DNA of 64,000 nucleotides from Lotus japonicus (Eukaryota > Streptophyta > Magnoliopsida > Fabales > Fabaceae). The translations under genes were made by a program, and so were the position numbers. Below, one piece after another: positions 1 through 8,499 of the stretch (position 1 is its first letter; each line of letters opens with the position of its first letter). Location of the stretch: NCBI RefSeq assembly GCF_012489685.1, contig NC_080046.1:24197038-24261037 (forward strand), given 5' to 3'. Below the pieces are notes generated by a model, which worked only from the letters and a program-made list of their open reading frames with translations, ran no database searches and had not been told where the DNA came from.

Positions 1-627
1 CCCAACCTCTCCATCATTCCCTATACTCACCTTCAACCCACATCTCTCTCTGAGTGCATCAATATTTTCAATCATGAAGCCTCCTTGAGGCTCCGCAACG
101 TGCACGGTCAGACTGACCTCAGTGAGAATGCTGAAAATGTGGCTGATGAGTGGAACGAGTTGAGCACTTGGCTAGTGGCTCAGTTTCCCGTTATGCTGCA
201 GCTCCTGCATGCAGAGGGACGTCAGAGCATTGAGGCTGCAAAGCAAAGGTTTGCTAGGAGGGTGGCTCTTCATGAACTCGAACAGAGAACCAAGCTTCTT
301 GAAGCCATTGAAGAAGCCAAGAGACAGAAAGAACAAGAAGAAGAAGCTGCCCGTCAAGCAGCAGCTCAGGCTGAACAAGCCAGACTTGAGGCAGAACGTC
401 TTGAAGCTGAGGCTGAGGCAGAGCGACTTGCACCAGTTCTGTTTACTCCTGCTGCTTCTGCTTCCATTCCAGAACCTCAAGCTGCTCAGAACGTTCCTTC
501 AAGCTCTACTCCGACAAGCTCATCCAGACTCGACATCATGGAACAACGTCTTGACACTCATGAATCCATGCTGATTGAGATGAAGCACATGATGATGGAA
601 CTTCTGCGCCGTACTGACAAATCTTAG
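1..627 (+). CDS. SIRE-type additional sense ORF, 5'-truncated by the window edge
   Basis: The frame is open from base 1 to a TAG at 625-627, so about 208 residues are visible and the true start is upstream; the TTG at 85 is not a likely start. The middle (roughly residues 80-145) is rich in Glu, Ala, Gln and Arg in heptad-like order and probably forms a coiled coil. A Ser/Pro/Thr-rich linker follows, then a short amphipathic C-terminus with several Met and Lys. It lies between pol (off-window) and the 3' LTR, where SIRE1 and its relatives carry an env-like or other extra ORF. I see no membrane anchor or signal peptide, so I do not call it an envelope. Function unknown. Confidence 0.6.
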   Translation, partial: PNLSIIPYTHLQPTSLSECINIFNHEASLRLRNVHGQTDLSENAENVADEWNELSTWLVAQFPVMLQLLHAEGRQSIEAAKQRFARRVALHELEQRTKLLEAIEEAKRQKEQEEEAARQAAAQAEQARLEAERLEAEAEAERLAPVLFTPAASASIPEPQAAQNVPSSSTPTSSSRLDIMEQRLDTHESMLIEMKHMMMELLRRTDKS

Positions 628-840
628 TTTTTAGGATCTCTTCTTTTTCTTCCTTTTCCTTTTTATTTAACGTTGTTTTATTTAAACTCTGCTTATTTAC
701 TTACTTTACTTTGTTCATTTGTGATTCTATATGCATATATCTATATATATTTGTGGCACATATGTTTGCAAAACCTGTTTTATTCATAATTGTTCTACGT
801 TTACATCACAATTCTTTCCATCATACATTATTCCCTATAT

Positions 841-1233
841 CTAGAATGGAGGATCCTTCCTCATTCTTCTGCATTCTTGGCGCTGCTCCACTCTTTCCTT
901 CTCCAGACGATCCAATGCATACTCTATGTTGCCAAGTTTGATGCTTAGATCATCTTTTTCTAGACTATCTTCTGTCGTCTTAAGTCTCTTTTCCACAGTC
1001 TCCTTCTCTTCCAGCAGATTCAGCTCCCGCTGGCAAAGCTCCTGAATCTCTTCCACGAAGCAGAGGAACTCCTTCAGATCTTTCTCCATCTCTGGACCAA
1101 GATCTTCTTCAAGCAGTGTCTTCGTCAGCTCTTGTATGGTCTTTGTACCATCGGGATGCCTAATATTGAGGAACATATCTTCCTCAAACGCCTTCCTTCT
1201 GAGCTCTTCTAATGCCATTCTGTATGATGCCAT
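841..1233 (-). CDS. antisense ORF of the SIRE-type element, coiled-coil protein
   Basis: A 130-codon frame on the strand opposite to the element, starting at the ATG at 1231-1233 (MASYRMALEE) and ending with TAG at 841-843. An in-frame extension to 1410 exists but is a less natural start, because a T-rich run on the plus strand lies immediately before the MASYR codon. The protein is strongly charged (Glu, Lys, Arg, Leu) with heptad-like Leu/Ile spacing through most of its length, so an extended coiled coil is likely. No catalytic motif is visible. Plant LTR elements of the Maximus/SIRE and Tat lineages are known to carry extra ORFs in either orientation after pol, and this position fits. Expression would need an antisense promoter, which I cannot identify. 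Confidence 0.5.
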   Translation of the reverse strand: MASYRMALEELRRKAFEEDMFLNIRHPDGTKTIQELTKTLLEEDLGPEMEKDLKEFLCFVEEIQELCQRELNLLEEKETVEKRLKTTEDSLEKDDLSIKLGNIEYALDRLEKERVEQRQECRRMRKDPPF

Positions 1234-1410
1234 TTTTTTTTTTTTCTGAATATTATTCGAGGTGTGAAGCTTACCTTTCTCTCCAACGTTTTTATAGGCT
1301 TCACTTTCTCTCTGAAAGTTAATGCTCTTACAGTTTCTCGAGGTTAAGTACTTGGTAACTGACCCTTCTATTTCCTCACTTGACCGGTGGTAAACGTTCA
1401 TCCCTTGCAT

Positions 1411-2039
1411 TAACTCTTCTATTTATTATCGCCTCACTCTGATTCTTACATCGTCTTCATTTTCTTTCAACTTAGACCTTCTCTAAGGGGGAAGTACCTT
1501 GTACTTCAAGCTAAGTTTTTCACACCCCAAGCTTTTTGCTTATGACAAAAAGGGGGAGTAAACCCAGTTTTTGATGTGTAAGATGTGTTAGTGTGACTTA
1601 TTTTTCTTTTGGAGATTTTAAGAGTTCCACCTTCATGACCATAGATGTGTCACTGGGCAAATACAAGGAATACATTTCACTTCTTCTGAAGTGATTCTAA
1701 GTTGACTCTGATACCCAAGACTCTGATACCTTGTCCATGACTCTGATCACTTATGCGCTCTGATTATTCGTTCTTCATCTATGTCATAAGCTTTTCACTC
1801 TGAACTCTTATATGATTTAGCTCAGAATCTAGACTTTACTAACGTTTTCATCAAGTATTAGATTCAGGGGGAGCTAAGCTCAGAATCAAGCAGTAACTTG
1901 AATTCAGAATGAGCAAGATAAACTATTCACATCAGGATAAGTCTTATTCTATATCTCTAAACTCTGAGTGAATTCAGTTTAATGTTTAAGAATTGTTCAT
2001 CAAAAATCTTAGTTTTGTCATCATCAAAAAGGGGGAGAT
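1411..2039 (+). other. non-coding 3' internal region and polypurine tract of the SIRE-type element
   Basis: No convincing reading frame. The sequence has scattered GGGGGAG tracts (about 1488, 1552, 1867) and ends with the polypurine tract AAAAAGGGGGAGAT directly before the LTR. This tract would prime plus-strand DNA synthesis. The repeated 'catcaaaaagggggag' motifs at about 1540 and 2020 look like internal copies of the PPT neighbourhood. Confidence 0.7.
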
Positions 2040-3258
2040 TGTAAGATCAAGTTTTGATCTAGTAGTACAACTCTATGTTTTGATGATTACAAGTTAACCT
2101 TTTGATATGAACAATTGTGGTACTCTAACGTGTTTTTCTGAGTGTGCTATTTACAGGCTCTGACCCTGACTCAATTTCACACAAATCAGAAGCACTGTGT
2201 ATAAAGGGTAACCCAAGCAACGCTTTCGCATTCACCATGTTCAGTATGAACAGTGGAAAAGCTTCAGAAGATCTGAAGCTATACAAACTCTGATGAGGAC
2301 TCAGTCGCTAGAAGCTCTGATGATCCAGAAGTTCTGACAACCAAGAAACACTGAAGGTTCAGATGTTCCGATGGTGTAGAAGACTCTGAAGATCCAGAAG
2401 CTGAATAGTGGAAACTCTGAAGTCCAGAAGCAAGAAACTCTGAAGGCCATGTTCTTCCCTCTGAGTTCAGAATCAGAAGATACAATGGTCAGAGGATCTG
2501 TGCTTTCCCTCTGACTCTGATCAACCTGCTTCACAAGTTCCAATACGAAGCATTCCTCTGATCAGAAGTCTCCTAGGTTAAAAGGTCAAGTCGCTATCCA
2601 AGTACAAAAGCAAGTGTACCTTCCTGACGACCTACCTAACGTTCTCAGCCACAGCAGAAGCTGGATTTTCCAGAACTGCCCTCCAACGGTAGCATTTCCC
2701 ATGCAACGCTCAACCCTAATCCTTGGAGTATATATAGAGGCTGAAGATTGAAAGAAGCGGCTAGAAGAAGAAAAAAATATACAAGAAGCAATACACACGC
2801 GCAAGATATATTCTAAGCTTTCTTTCATCTTGTAATTTATTTTAGTTTACACTCAGCTTATTCAGAAGCAAACCCTTGTAAACACCAACCTCAAACAGTT
2901 GTTTGATTTTCCTTTAGGAGATCAAGGTTGATCGGATCCTAGAGAAGACTAAGAGAGTGAATCTTAGTGTGAGCTAAGTCAGTGTAATTGTTAGTCACTT
3001 GTAGGTTTCAAGTGCAGTTGTAACTCTTACCTGATTAGTGGATTGCCTTCATTCTAAGAAGGAAGAAATCACCTTAACGGGTGGACTGGAGTAGCTTGAG
3101 TGATTTATCAAGTGAACCAGGATAAAATCCTTGTGTGCTTTTCTATCTCTATCTTTTGCACTTAGTTCTCGAAAAGATTTGTTAAAATCTTTAAGGTGGT
3201 AGTTTTGTACTGAAAACGTTATTCAAACCCCCCCTTTCTACCGTTTTTCATACCTTCA
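2040..3258 (+). repeat. 3' LTR of the SIRE-type element
   Basis: 1219 bp, TG...CA ends. U3 contains a degenerate array of cagaag/tctga repeats at about 2260-2500. A TATA box (tatatatag) lies near 2730. U5 ends in a poly-C stretch followed by a Tyr-rich tail. The 5-bp target copy on the right is GTTTG; its partner is outside the window. The alignment with the LTRs at 36838-38027 and 44600-45834 is obvious by eye at both ends, although the repeats in the middle differ. Confidence 0.85.
2728..2737 (+). promoter_or_regulatory. TATA box in the SIRE-type LTR
   Basis: A good TATA motif (gtatatatag) lies about 690 bp into the LTR, the expected U3/R position for the element's own promoter. Read from sequence only. 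Confidence 0.5.
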
Positions 3259-3784
3259 GTTTGGATCAATTCCAGGCATATCCTTGCAGCTCCAAGCAAA
3301 CAAATCTAAGTTCTCGCCTAGCAACTTTGTCAGGCGCGTCTCCTGCTCGTCCGTCAGTCTGGTCCCAATCTTCAAAGTGCGATCGCCAAACTTTAGCGCC
3401 TTTGTCTCCTCAATTGGCGTGGGCCTGTTAACTCGCCCCTCGCCACGTGGGTCAAGATTTTCATCCGAAGTTTCAATTTCATAACATCTGTGTCCAACCA
3501 ACGCACTCTTCTTGCCATACAGGTTAAGGCAATTGTTATAACATTCCCTTGCCATCTTCTGGTCAACCTTCAGCTTACCAACCTTGCCATTGCTTAGTGG
3601 ATACTTGACCGCCAAGTGGGCTGTTGAAATTACAGCACAGAGGCGATTCAATGTATTTCGCCCAATGATGACATTATAAGATGCCACCACCTGGAGGACC
3701 AGATACCTTACCTTCAAAACCTTTGCACACTCATCTTCCCCAAATATTGTGTCCAGGTCAATGAATCCTCGCACCATTACTTGC
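3259..3784 (-). pseudogene. Tat-lineage Ty3/gypsy polyprotein fragment (protease end to RT entry)
   Basis: This minus-strand frame carries a retropepsin tail (motifs VRGFIDLDTIFGE and NVIIGRNTLNR), the HLAVKYP...KVDQKMARECY signature of the Tat/Ogre group, and the LFAWSCKDMPGIDP segment that precedes RT in Ty3/gypsy pol. It is cut on the left by the SIRE-type insertion at 3258 and on the right by the Athila-like insertion at 3785. The frame resumes on the far side of that element at 12571, where a matching LVGFTGEQ motif abuts the CTTGC duplication. It is an old coding remnant used as a landing site for two later elements. The name Tat is from family knowledge; truncation and nesting are read directly. 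Confidence 0.75.
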
Positions 3785-5102
3785 TGTTGGTCAATTCGCA
3801 AGTGCACGAATACCTCCGGGTTTTAAATTATCGAACCACAGGGATTGTGAGTGAGAATTATTGATTTAAGCCTAAAGTTTGCAAGTTCTTTAAACAGTAA
3901 AATTTAGTAATTGGTTTTGGTTGATTGTGATGAGAGTTTTGCAAAAGAGCAATGTTGATAATGATGTAAATAACAAATGATGGGAAATTGCCTTGGGTGT
4001 TTGATCATCTAATCCATTTTAGTCCACCTATCCTATGCATGTGAATCCTTGATTCCACTCTTGTTGTTATAGCCTATGTACTTACTAGTTGATTCCTCAT
4101 AAAAGTAATTCTCTCAAATTGAAAGTTAAGCTGAATTCCTTGCGTACTTAATCATTCATAAGAGGTATGAAAGCATGATTATTCAGGCCAACAAAACCCT
4201 ACCCTGACTCTATTCCTAGAAGCAAGTATAGAAGGATCTATTCCAATTCATGTCTCTAAATCATAACAAATTTCCATTCTATTATAATCTAGCCTATAGC
4301 AAAGGTGCACCAAAGCTAAACATGCAATAAGGAATTGAAATACAAGATTGAATCAAGACTCATGCATAGAGATAGGATTTATAAACTAAAGTTTCATAGA
4401 ATCTCTTAACCCAAAGCAAAAAGTAAACTAGCCACTCATGGCTAGTGAATTCATGAAGAAAATGTAAATAAAACCTGAGAAAAAGTACAAGTTGGAAGCC
4501 TCCCTTGGCCCCAAAGTTCTCCTCAGCTCTCAAACTTGACCAAAAATGAGTGAAATGACAAAATGTATCAAAGAAATTGGCCTAAGCCTTATTTATAGGC
4601 TGAAACTAACGAAACTGGGCGCTCAGGCGCCAATTCAGAGCGCCTGAGCGCCAATTGCATGTTGAAAAACATGCTCTCTGACCCTATTGGCGCCTAGGCG
4701 CCCACTCCCAGCGCCTAGGCGCTCTAGCTCGCCTGAAAATGACTTTTTGGCTTCTGAAACTCCTCTTTTCAATTCTCTTTATGTTCTTCATCAATTCCAT
4801 GCTTCTTGGCCTTCCTTTTCCTTCAGTTTCTGCACTCCAAACCTAACCAACAAGACAAGGAAGATTCTAGAAGCTCCAAGAGCTCATTAGCACAAGTCCC
4901 TCATAAAACACAACAAAACCATGCAAGTCCTAAACTTTACTTAAAATGCAAGAAAACTACCTAAAAAACTACTAAATTACCAAAACGAAATAAAAACTAA
5001 AGAAAAGAATAAAAATGCATGAAACACTACATGAGACTCAACAAAAAGACTCAAAACAACCAAAGAAATGACCCTAAAAACACTACTAAAATAGGGTCAT
5101 CA
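3785..5102 (-). repeat. 3' LTR of the Athila-like element
   Basis: Plus-strand ends TGTTGGTCAA...GGGTCATCA, reading TGATGACCC...CAACA in element orientation. It contains GGCGCTCAGGCGCC and GGCGCCTAGGCGCC palindromes near 4617-4730. It differs from the right LTR by scattered point changes and a few short indels, including AAG and a tgagaatgca-type insertion near the left end of U3. Confidence 0.9.
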
Positions 5103-6294
5103 CACCACTATACTCAACGACAGTTCGCCCTCGAGCGTAAAAAACACTCGCTTGCCCTCAAGCGCAAGAAATGCTCCCACACAAGTGCTCACAACAAGGA
5201 ATACTTCACAAAAACAGGGGGACAAAGTAATCACAGCTAGTTTCAAGAGAAAGACCCAACAACCTACTTCATGCCTCTTTTGAAGAGAGAAGAGTGTAGA
5301 GTCCATTCATGAGAAGCATTTAGAACTAAAAAACCCTAGGATGAGATGTTCATTTAGTGCACTGAGCACACAAACAAGTTCATAGGTCCTGAATGTCATT
5401 CACTCAATAGCAACAAAGATCAAACATGCAAATATTCAAAGAGACTTCCATAAGGGTTGAAACATTGGCTAGGTAATACATGATGGTGGTTGGTCCCTAA
5501 AGGAAAACTAGGCTTTCAAGCACATTGAGTGTGGTCCTCTTCCAATAACCCCAGAGCTTACAACATTTTTCTTTGCACAAGTCTCTTGCACCCAACTTTT
5601 CAAACCCTTTTTTTTCTTTTTTTCAACTCCAACTTTTGGTTAGGAGTTCTTTTTCTTTCTTTTTTTTTTCCACTGTTCTTTCCTTTGGGGCAAGAGACTA
5701 TTTCTCATTTTTTCCAGCTCCATACAACACAACAAGGACCATCACTCCCCCAATATTCCAACCAAACATCCATCCCAACTTTTGGCTACAAAAAGATTCT
5801 CCAATTAAGCTCAAATGGGACAACTAAGGGCAATGTTCAACCACAAACTCAGAATCTCAAGAAATCCTATAAGTCTCAAGAATAAAACAGAAATCACTAA
5901 GCATGCTATGAGTGAAATTAACGCAGAACCAAGAATTGCAAGTGAGTCAGGATCCTCCAGAGAATTTTTATGGTGAAGGGTCAAAGATAGACCCTTAATG
6001 GACTCACACCGACTCCTTCTCAAGAGACACTCGGAAGACCGAAGTCTCCTCCTCTCTTCCCCAACATGCAATCACTCATCCCCAAAACAACAACAAGTAT
6101 TCACCAAAGCATTTTCAAAAACAGCACTAGTAGGGAAGCAAACCTATAGCTAAAAGCATGTAAGTATAGGGAAGTAAAGACCCAAAAATAAAACCAACTA
6201 AAACAATGCATGATCAAAAGAAAACAAAATCTATAAATTGAAAATATGCTAAAAATGCATGACCTAAACTAAGAGTAGAGTTACCTCAGCACAA
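5103..6294 (-). other. non-coding 3' internal region of the Athila-like element
   Basis: About 1.2 kb between the second ORF and the 3' LTR. Open frames here are short and compositionally odd (for example a Phe-rich frame over the ttctttttttt run near 5600-5690) and I do not call them genes. A gagggcgaactgtcg segment near 5115-5135, with related cgctcg copies around 5130-5165, sits close to the LTR. Nothing else recognised. Confidence 0.6.
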
Positions 6295-7563
6295 TCACTC
6301 CATGGGGTCATGGTCACCCCTTCCATCGCCATAATCCGGATGAACTCCGGCATCATGCATCAAGCTCAAGTCTATCATCCCCTGCTCCAAGGTATTAAAA
6401 TCCAAGGGCCCATTGTACCTGGGGTCTGATGTGCTACCTCCCCTCCAACGGAGGTCAAGATCCCTATGTAGGCGATCTTGCCTCAAAAACATCCGCCCGA
6501 AAGCGGCCTCCATCCAAGCAGGAGAAGGGTCAGCATGTGGTGGAGTAACCACCTCATTCACCACCTCAACATCCTCTGCTTCCTCCTCTTCTTCTTCCTC
6601 TTCTTCTTCATCTTCCTCCGCTGGCTCCTCAGGATCCTCTTCCTCTTCATCCTCTTGAGGCATCCTTGCTGTCCATTCCTTATAAAGTTGAGTGATCCTC
6701 TCCTTACTGAGCAGAGGTGCCACAGGCAACCTCTTCTCAATAACATGGACTGGCCTCCTAGCTCTGTCCCTCACCGCATGAATCAAAGAGCAAATCAAGT
6801 GAGGAAAGATGGGCCGATGCTTGTCTTTACTCCTGTTGTAGAGGGAATAAATCCGACCAGCAATGATGGTGGCCACGTCCATAGGATGGCCTCTCACGAT
6901 GCAATAGATAGCAACCAACGTAACCTCTCTAACTTCAGATTTGTTAGAGCTAGGGATGAGGGAATCCTGCAAAAACTCAGCCCAAACTCTAGCCAGCGGT
7001 GTCATATCCTTCCTCCTCACAAAAATAATCTCATCATCAACTGCTTCCCAGTCCCGCCCAGGCCTAACAATCACTGCCTTCATGTCTTCCAAGATCTCCG
7101 GTGACTTCTCCTTTAAGAGCTCATGATAAGTATCCTTCTCGGGGAAAAGCTCCTTCTCTTGGTCCTCCGTGAAGAGACCAAGATGCCTGCGAATGACTGC
7201 TGGATTGTAGTCAATCACATCTCCCCTGAACCAAGATGAATTCACCGGTGGCCTGGACCTGTCCTCTTGATTGTCACAGTAGGTGTTCGCGTAGAACTCC
7301 CTAACCATGACTTCACAAGCAAACGGAATGGGGTTGACCCAATTCTTCCACCTCCTAATCTCCATGGCTTCTTGCATGCCCAAGAGGTCTCTTCTTCTCT
7401 CCCGATACAAAACTCCCCGCTCCTTCACACACTCCTTGTGTGCTAGGTGAGCTCGGTAAAACTCCTCCTTAACCGCTGATAGGAAGCGGGAGCGATCAAA
7501 ACTCCGGGAGGTGGAGGAAGAAGCTGCAGCTCTTGTGTTGGTTCTTGCTCTTTTCACAGGCAT
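6295..7563 (-). CDS. Athila second ORF, 'putative plant transposon protein' family
   Basis: I start it at MPVKRARTNTR (ATG at 7561-7563) because the bases just before read aacaactttgcag, a good splice acceptor, which suggests expression from a spliced RNA; the frame extends 11 codons upstream to another ATG. The 422-residue product has a basic, Ser-rich N-terminus, a KNWVNPIPFACEVMVREFYAN motif (about 75-95), an SWFRGDVIDYNPAVIRRHLGL segment, a conserved alpha-helical core to about residue 290, then a long acidic Glu/Asp run (about 300-335) and a tail. This matches the family annotated as 'putative plant transposon protein' (I believe Pfam Transposase_32), common beside Athila-like gag genes. 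No transposase catalytic triad is evident. Biochemical role unknown. Confidence 0.75.
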   Translation of the reverse strand: MPVKRARTNTRAAASSSTSRSFDRSRFLSAVKEEFYRAHLAHKECVKERGVLYRERRRDLLGMQEAMEIRRWKNWVNPIPFACEVMVREFYANTYCDNQEDRSRPPVNSSWFRGDVIDYNPAVIRRHLGLFTEDQEKELFPEKDTYHELLKEKSPEILEDMKAVIVRPGRDWEAVDDEIIFVRRKDMTPLARVWAEFLQDSLIPSSNKSEVREVTLVAIYCIVRGHPMDVATIIAGRIYSLYNRSKDKHRPIFPHLICSLIHAVRDRARRPVHVIEKRLPVAPLLSKERITQLYKEWTARMPQEDEEEEDPEEPAEEDEEEEEEEEEEAEDVEVVNEVVTPPHADPSPAWMEAAFGRMFLRQDRLHRDLDLRWRGGSTSDPRYNGPLDFNTLEQGMIDLSLMHDAGVHPDYGDGRGDHDPME

Positions 7564-8499
7564 CTGCAAAGTTGTTAGCCCAAACACAAGCCACAAACGT
7601 TAGAAATGTTAGTTCAAAAATAAAAAGAAAAGAAAGAAGAAACTTTGTACAAAAATAAAAATAAAGAACAACCTAAGAGCACCCAACATGTTTCTTAGTG
7701 ATTTTGGCAAAGAGAGAAAAACTACCACAAGCACTTGCCAAAAATCGACTAAGAGAACCCATTGAGGCATTCTATCAAACACCTTGTAAGCAAAAGCTAA
7801 ACTAAACTAATCCACAAAATCCTAACTACCCATTCCTCACAAATCTACAACCCCTTTCTAATTAAGCACAAAATCAACCACCAATGAGTATATACAACCC
7901 AAACCCAACTTGCATTAACACAAATCACTCACCCAAACCCCCTTGTAGACATGCATTGCAAATCCCATGAACAAAAATGAAGGAAAGTGAAAGTTGGAAC
8001 TTACCTTGACTTGAGAGTGAGTGGGTGCAAGTGAAAGGAACTTGAAACAATGCAGAACTTAGAAGCAAATGGGAGAGCTAAAGTGTGTGCAAGTGAGAAA
8101 TGAGAAGTGGAAATGGGGTTTGGAGAGAGTGGGGTGCGTTTTTTATGAAGGAATGGGAGTAAAGAGTGGGAAAATGAAAAGGTTGGGGTTTTAAAACCCA
8201 AAATGTAAGCAAAAACACGTACAGGAGCGCTCGAGCGCTCGAGGGGAACGCTCAGGCGCTCACACCAGTGCCAGAGGCAGTGCCTCTGCCACTAATTGGC
8301 GCCTAGGCGCTCCTGAATTAGCGCCTAGGCGCTCAACCCAGTTTTTTCACAAAAATTTTTACTTTTTTTCCTTTTTTTTTGAAATAAACACCTAAAATAC
8401 TACAAAATTAAAAAATAGTAAATAATAAAATTAAAAGAATGGGTTGTCTCCCATTTAGCCCTAGGTTATAGTCCTAGGTGGACTCTCCTTCCGATGGTG
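7564..8499 (-). other. internal spacer of the Athila-like element with GCGC palindromes
   Basis: Between the two ORFs. It is A-rich at 7600-7990, consistent with an intron upstream of the 7563 start. At 8222-8330 it has a dense run of GAGCGCTCGAGCGCTC, GCGCTCAGGCGCTC and GGCGCCTAGGCGCTC palindromic motifs of the same type as in the LTRs. No supported gene. Confidence 0.55.

Larger units (their letters stand above)
1..3258 (+). mobile_element. SIRE/Maximus-type Ty1/copia retrotransposon, 3' part
   Basis: The window opens inside the 3' third of a Ty1/copia element. It shows a sense ORF (1-627), an antisense ORF (841-1233), a non-coding stretch, a polypurine tract just before 2040, and a 3' LTR (2040-3258). 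The LTR is a relative of the LTRs of the minus-strand element at 36838-45834: both start TGTAAGATCAAG after a GGGGGAGAT tract, carry a cagaag/tctga repeat block, and end in a poly-C stretch followed by CCTTCA. The element interrupts Tat-type pol sequence whose preserved side begins at 3259. Its gag, integrase, RT and 5' LTR would lie upstream of the window. Assignment to SIRE/Maximus is from family knowledge. Confidence 0.85.

Noticed and set aside
1..627. Retroviral-type envelope
   Set aside because: SIRE elements can carry env-like ORFs here, but no signal peptide, transmembrane segment or Cys pattern is visible; only a coiled coil is.
4687..4890. 67-codon frame repeated exactly at 12142-12345
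   Set aside because: It is inside both Athila LTRs, starts in GCGCC palindromes, and has no protein-like features beyond composition.
5529..5885. 118-codon Phe/Ser-rich frame
   Set aside because: It covers T-rich runs in a non-coding part of the Athila-like element and has no domain.
6413..7104. Plus-strand frames with poly-Ser or poly-Phe/Leu runs
   Set aside because: They mirror the acidic Glu-rich tract and body of the minus-strand ORF at 6295-7563.
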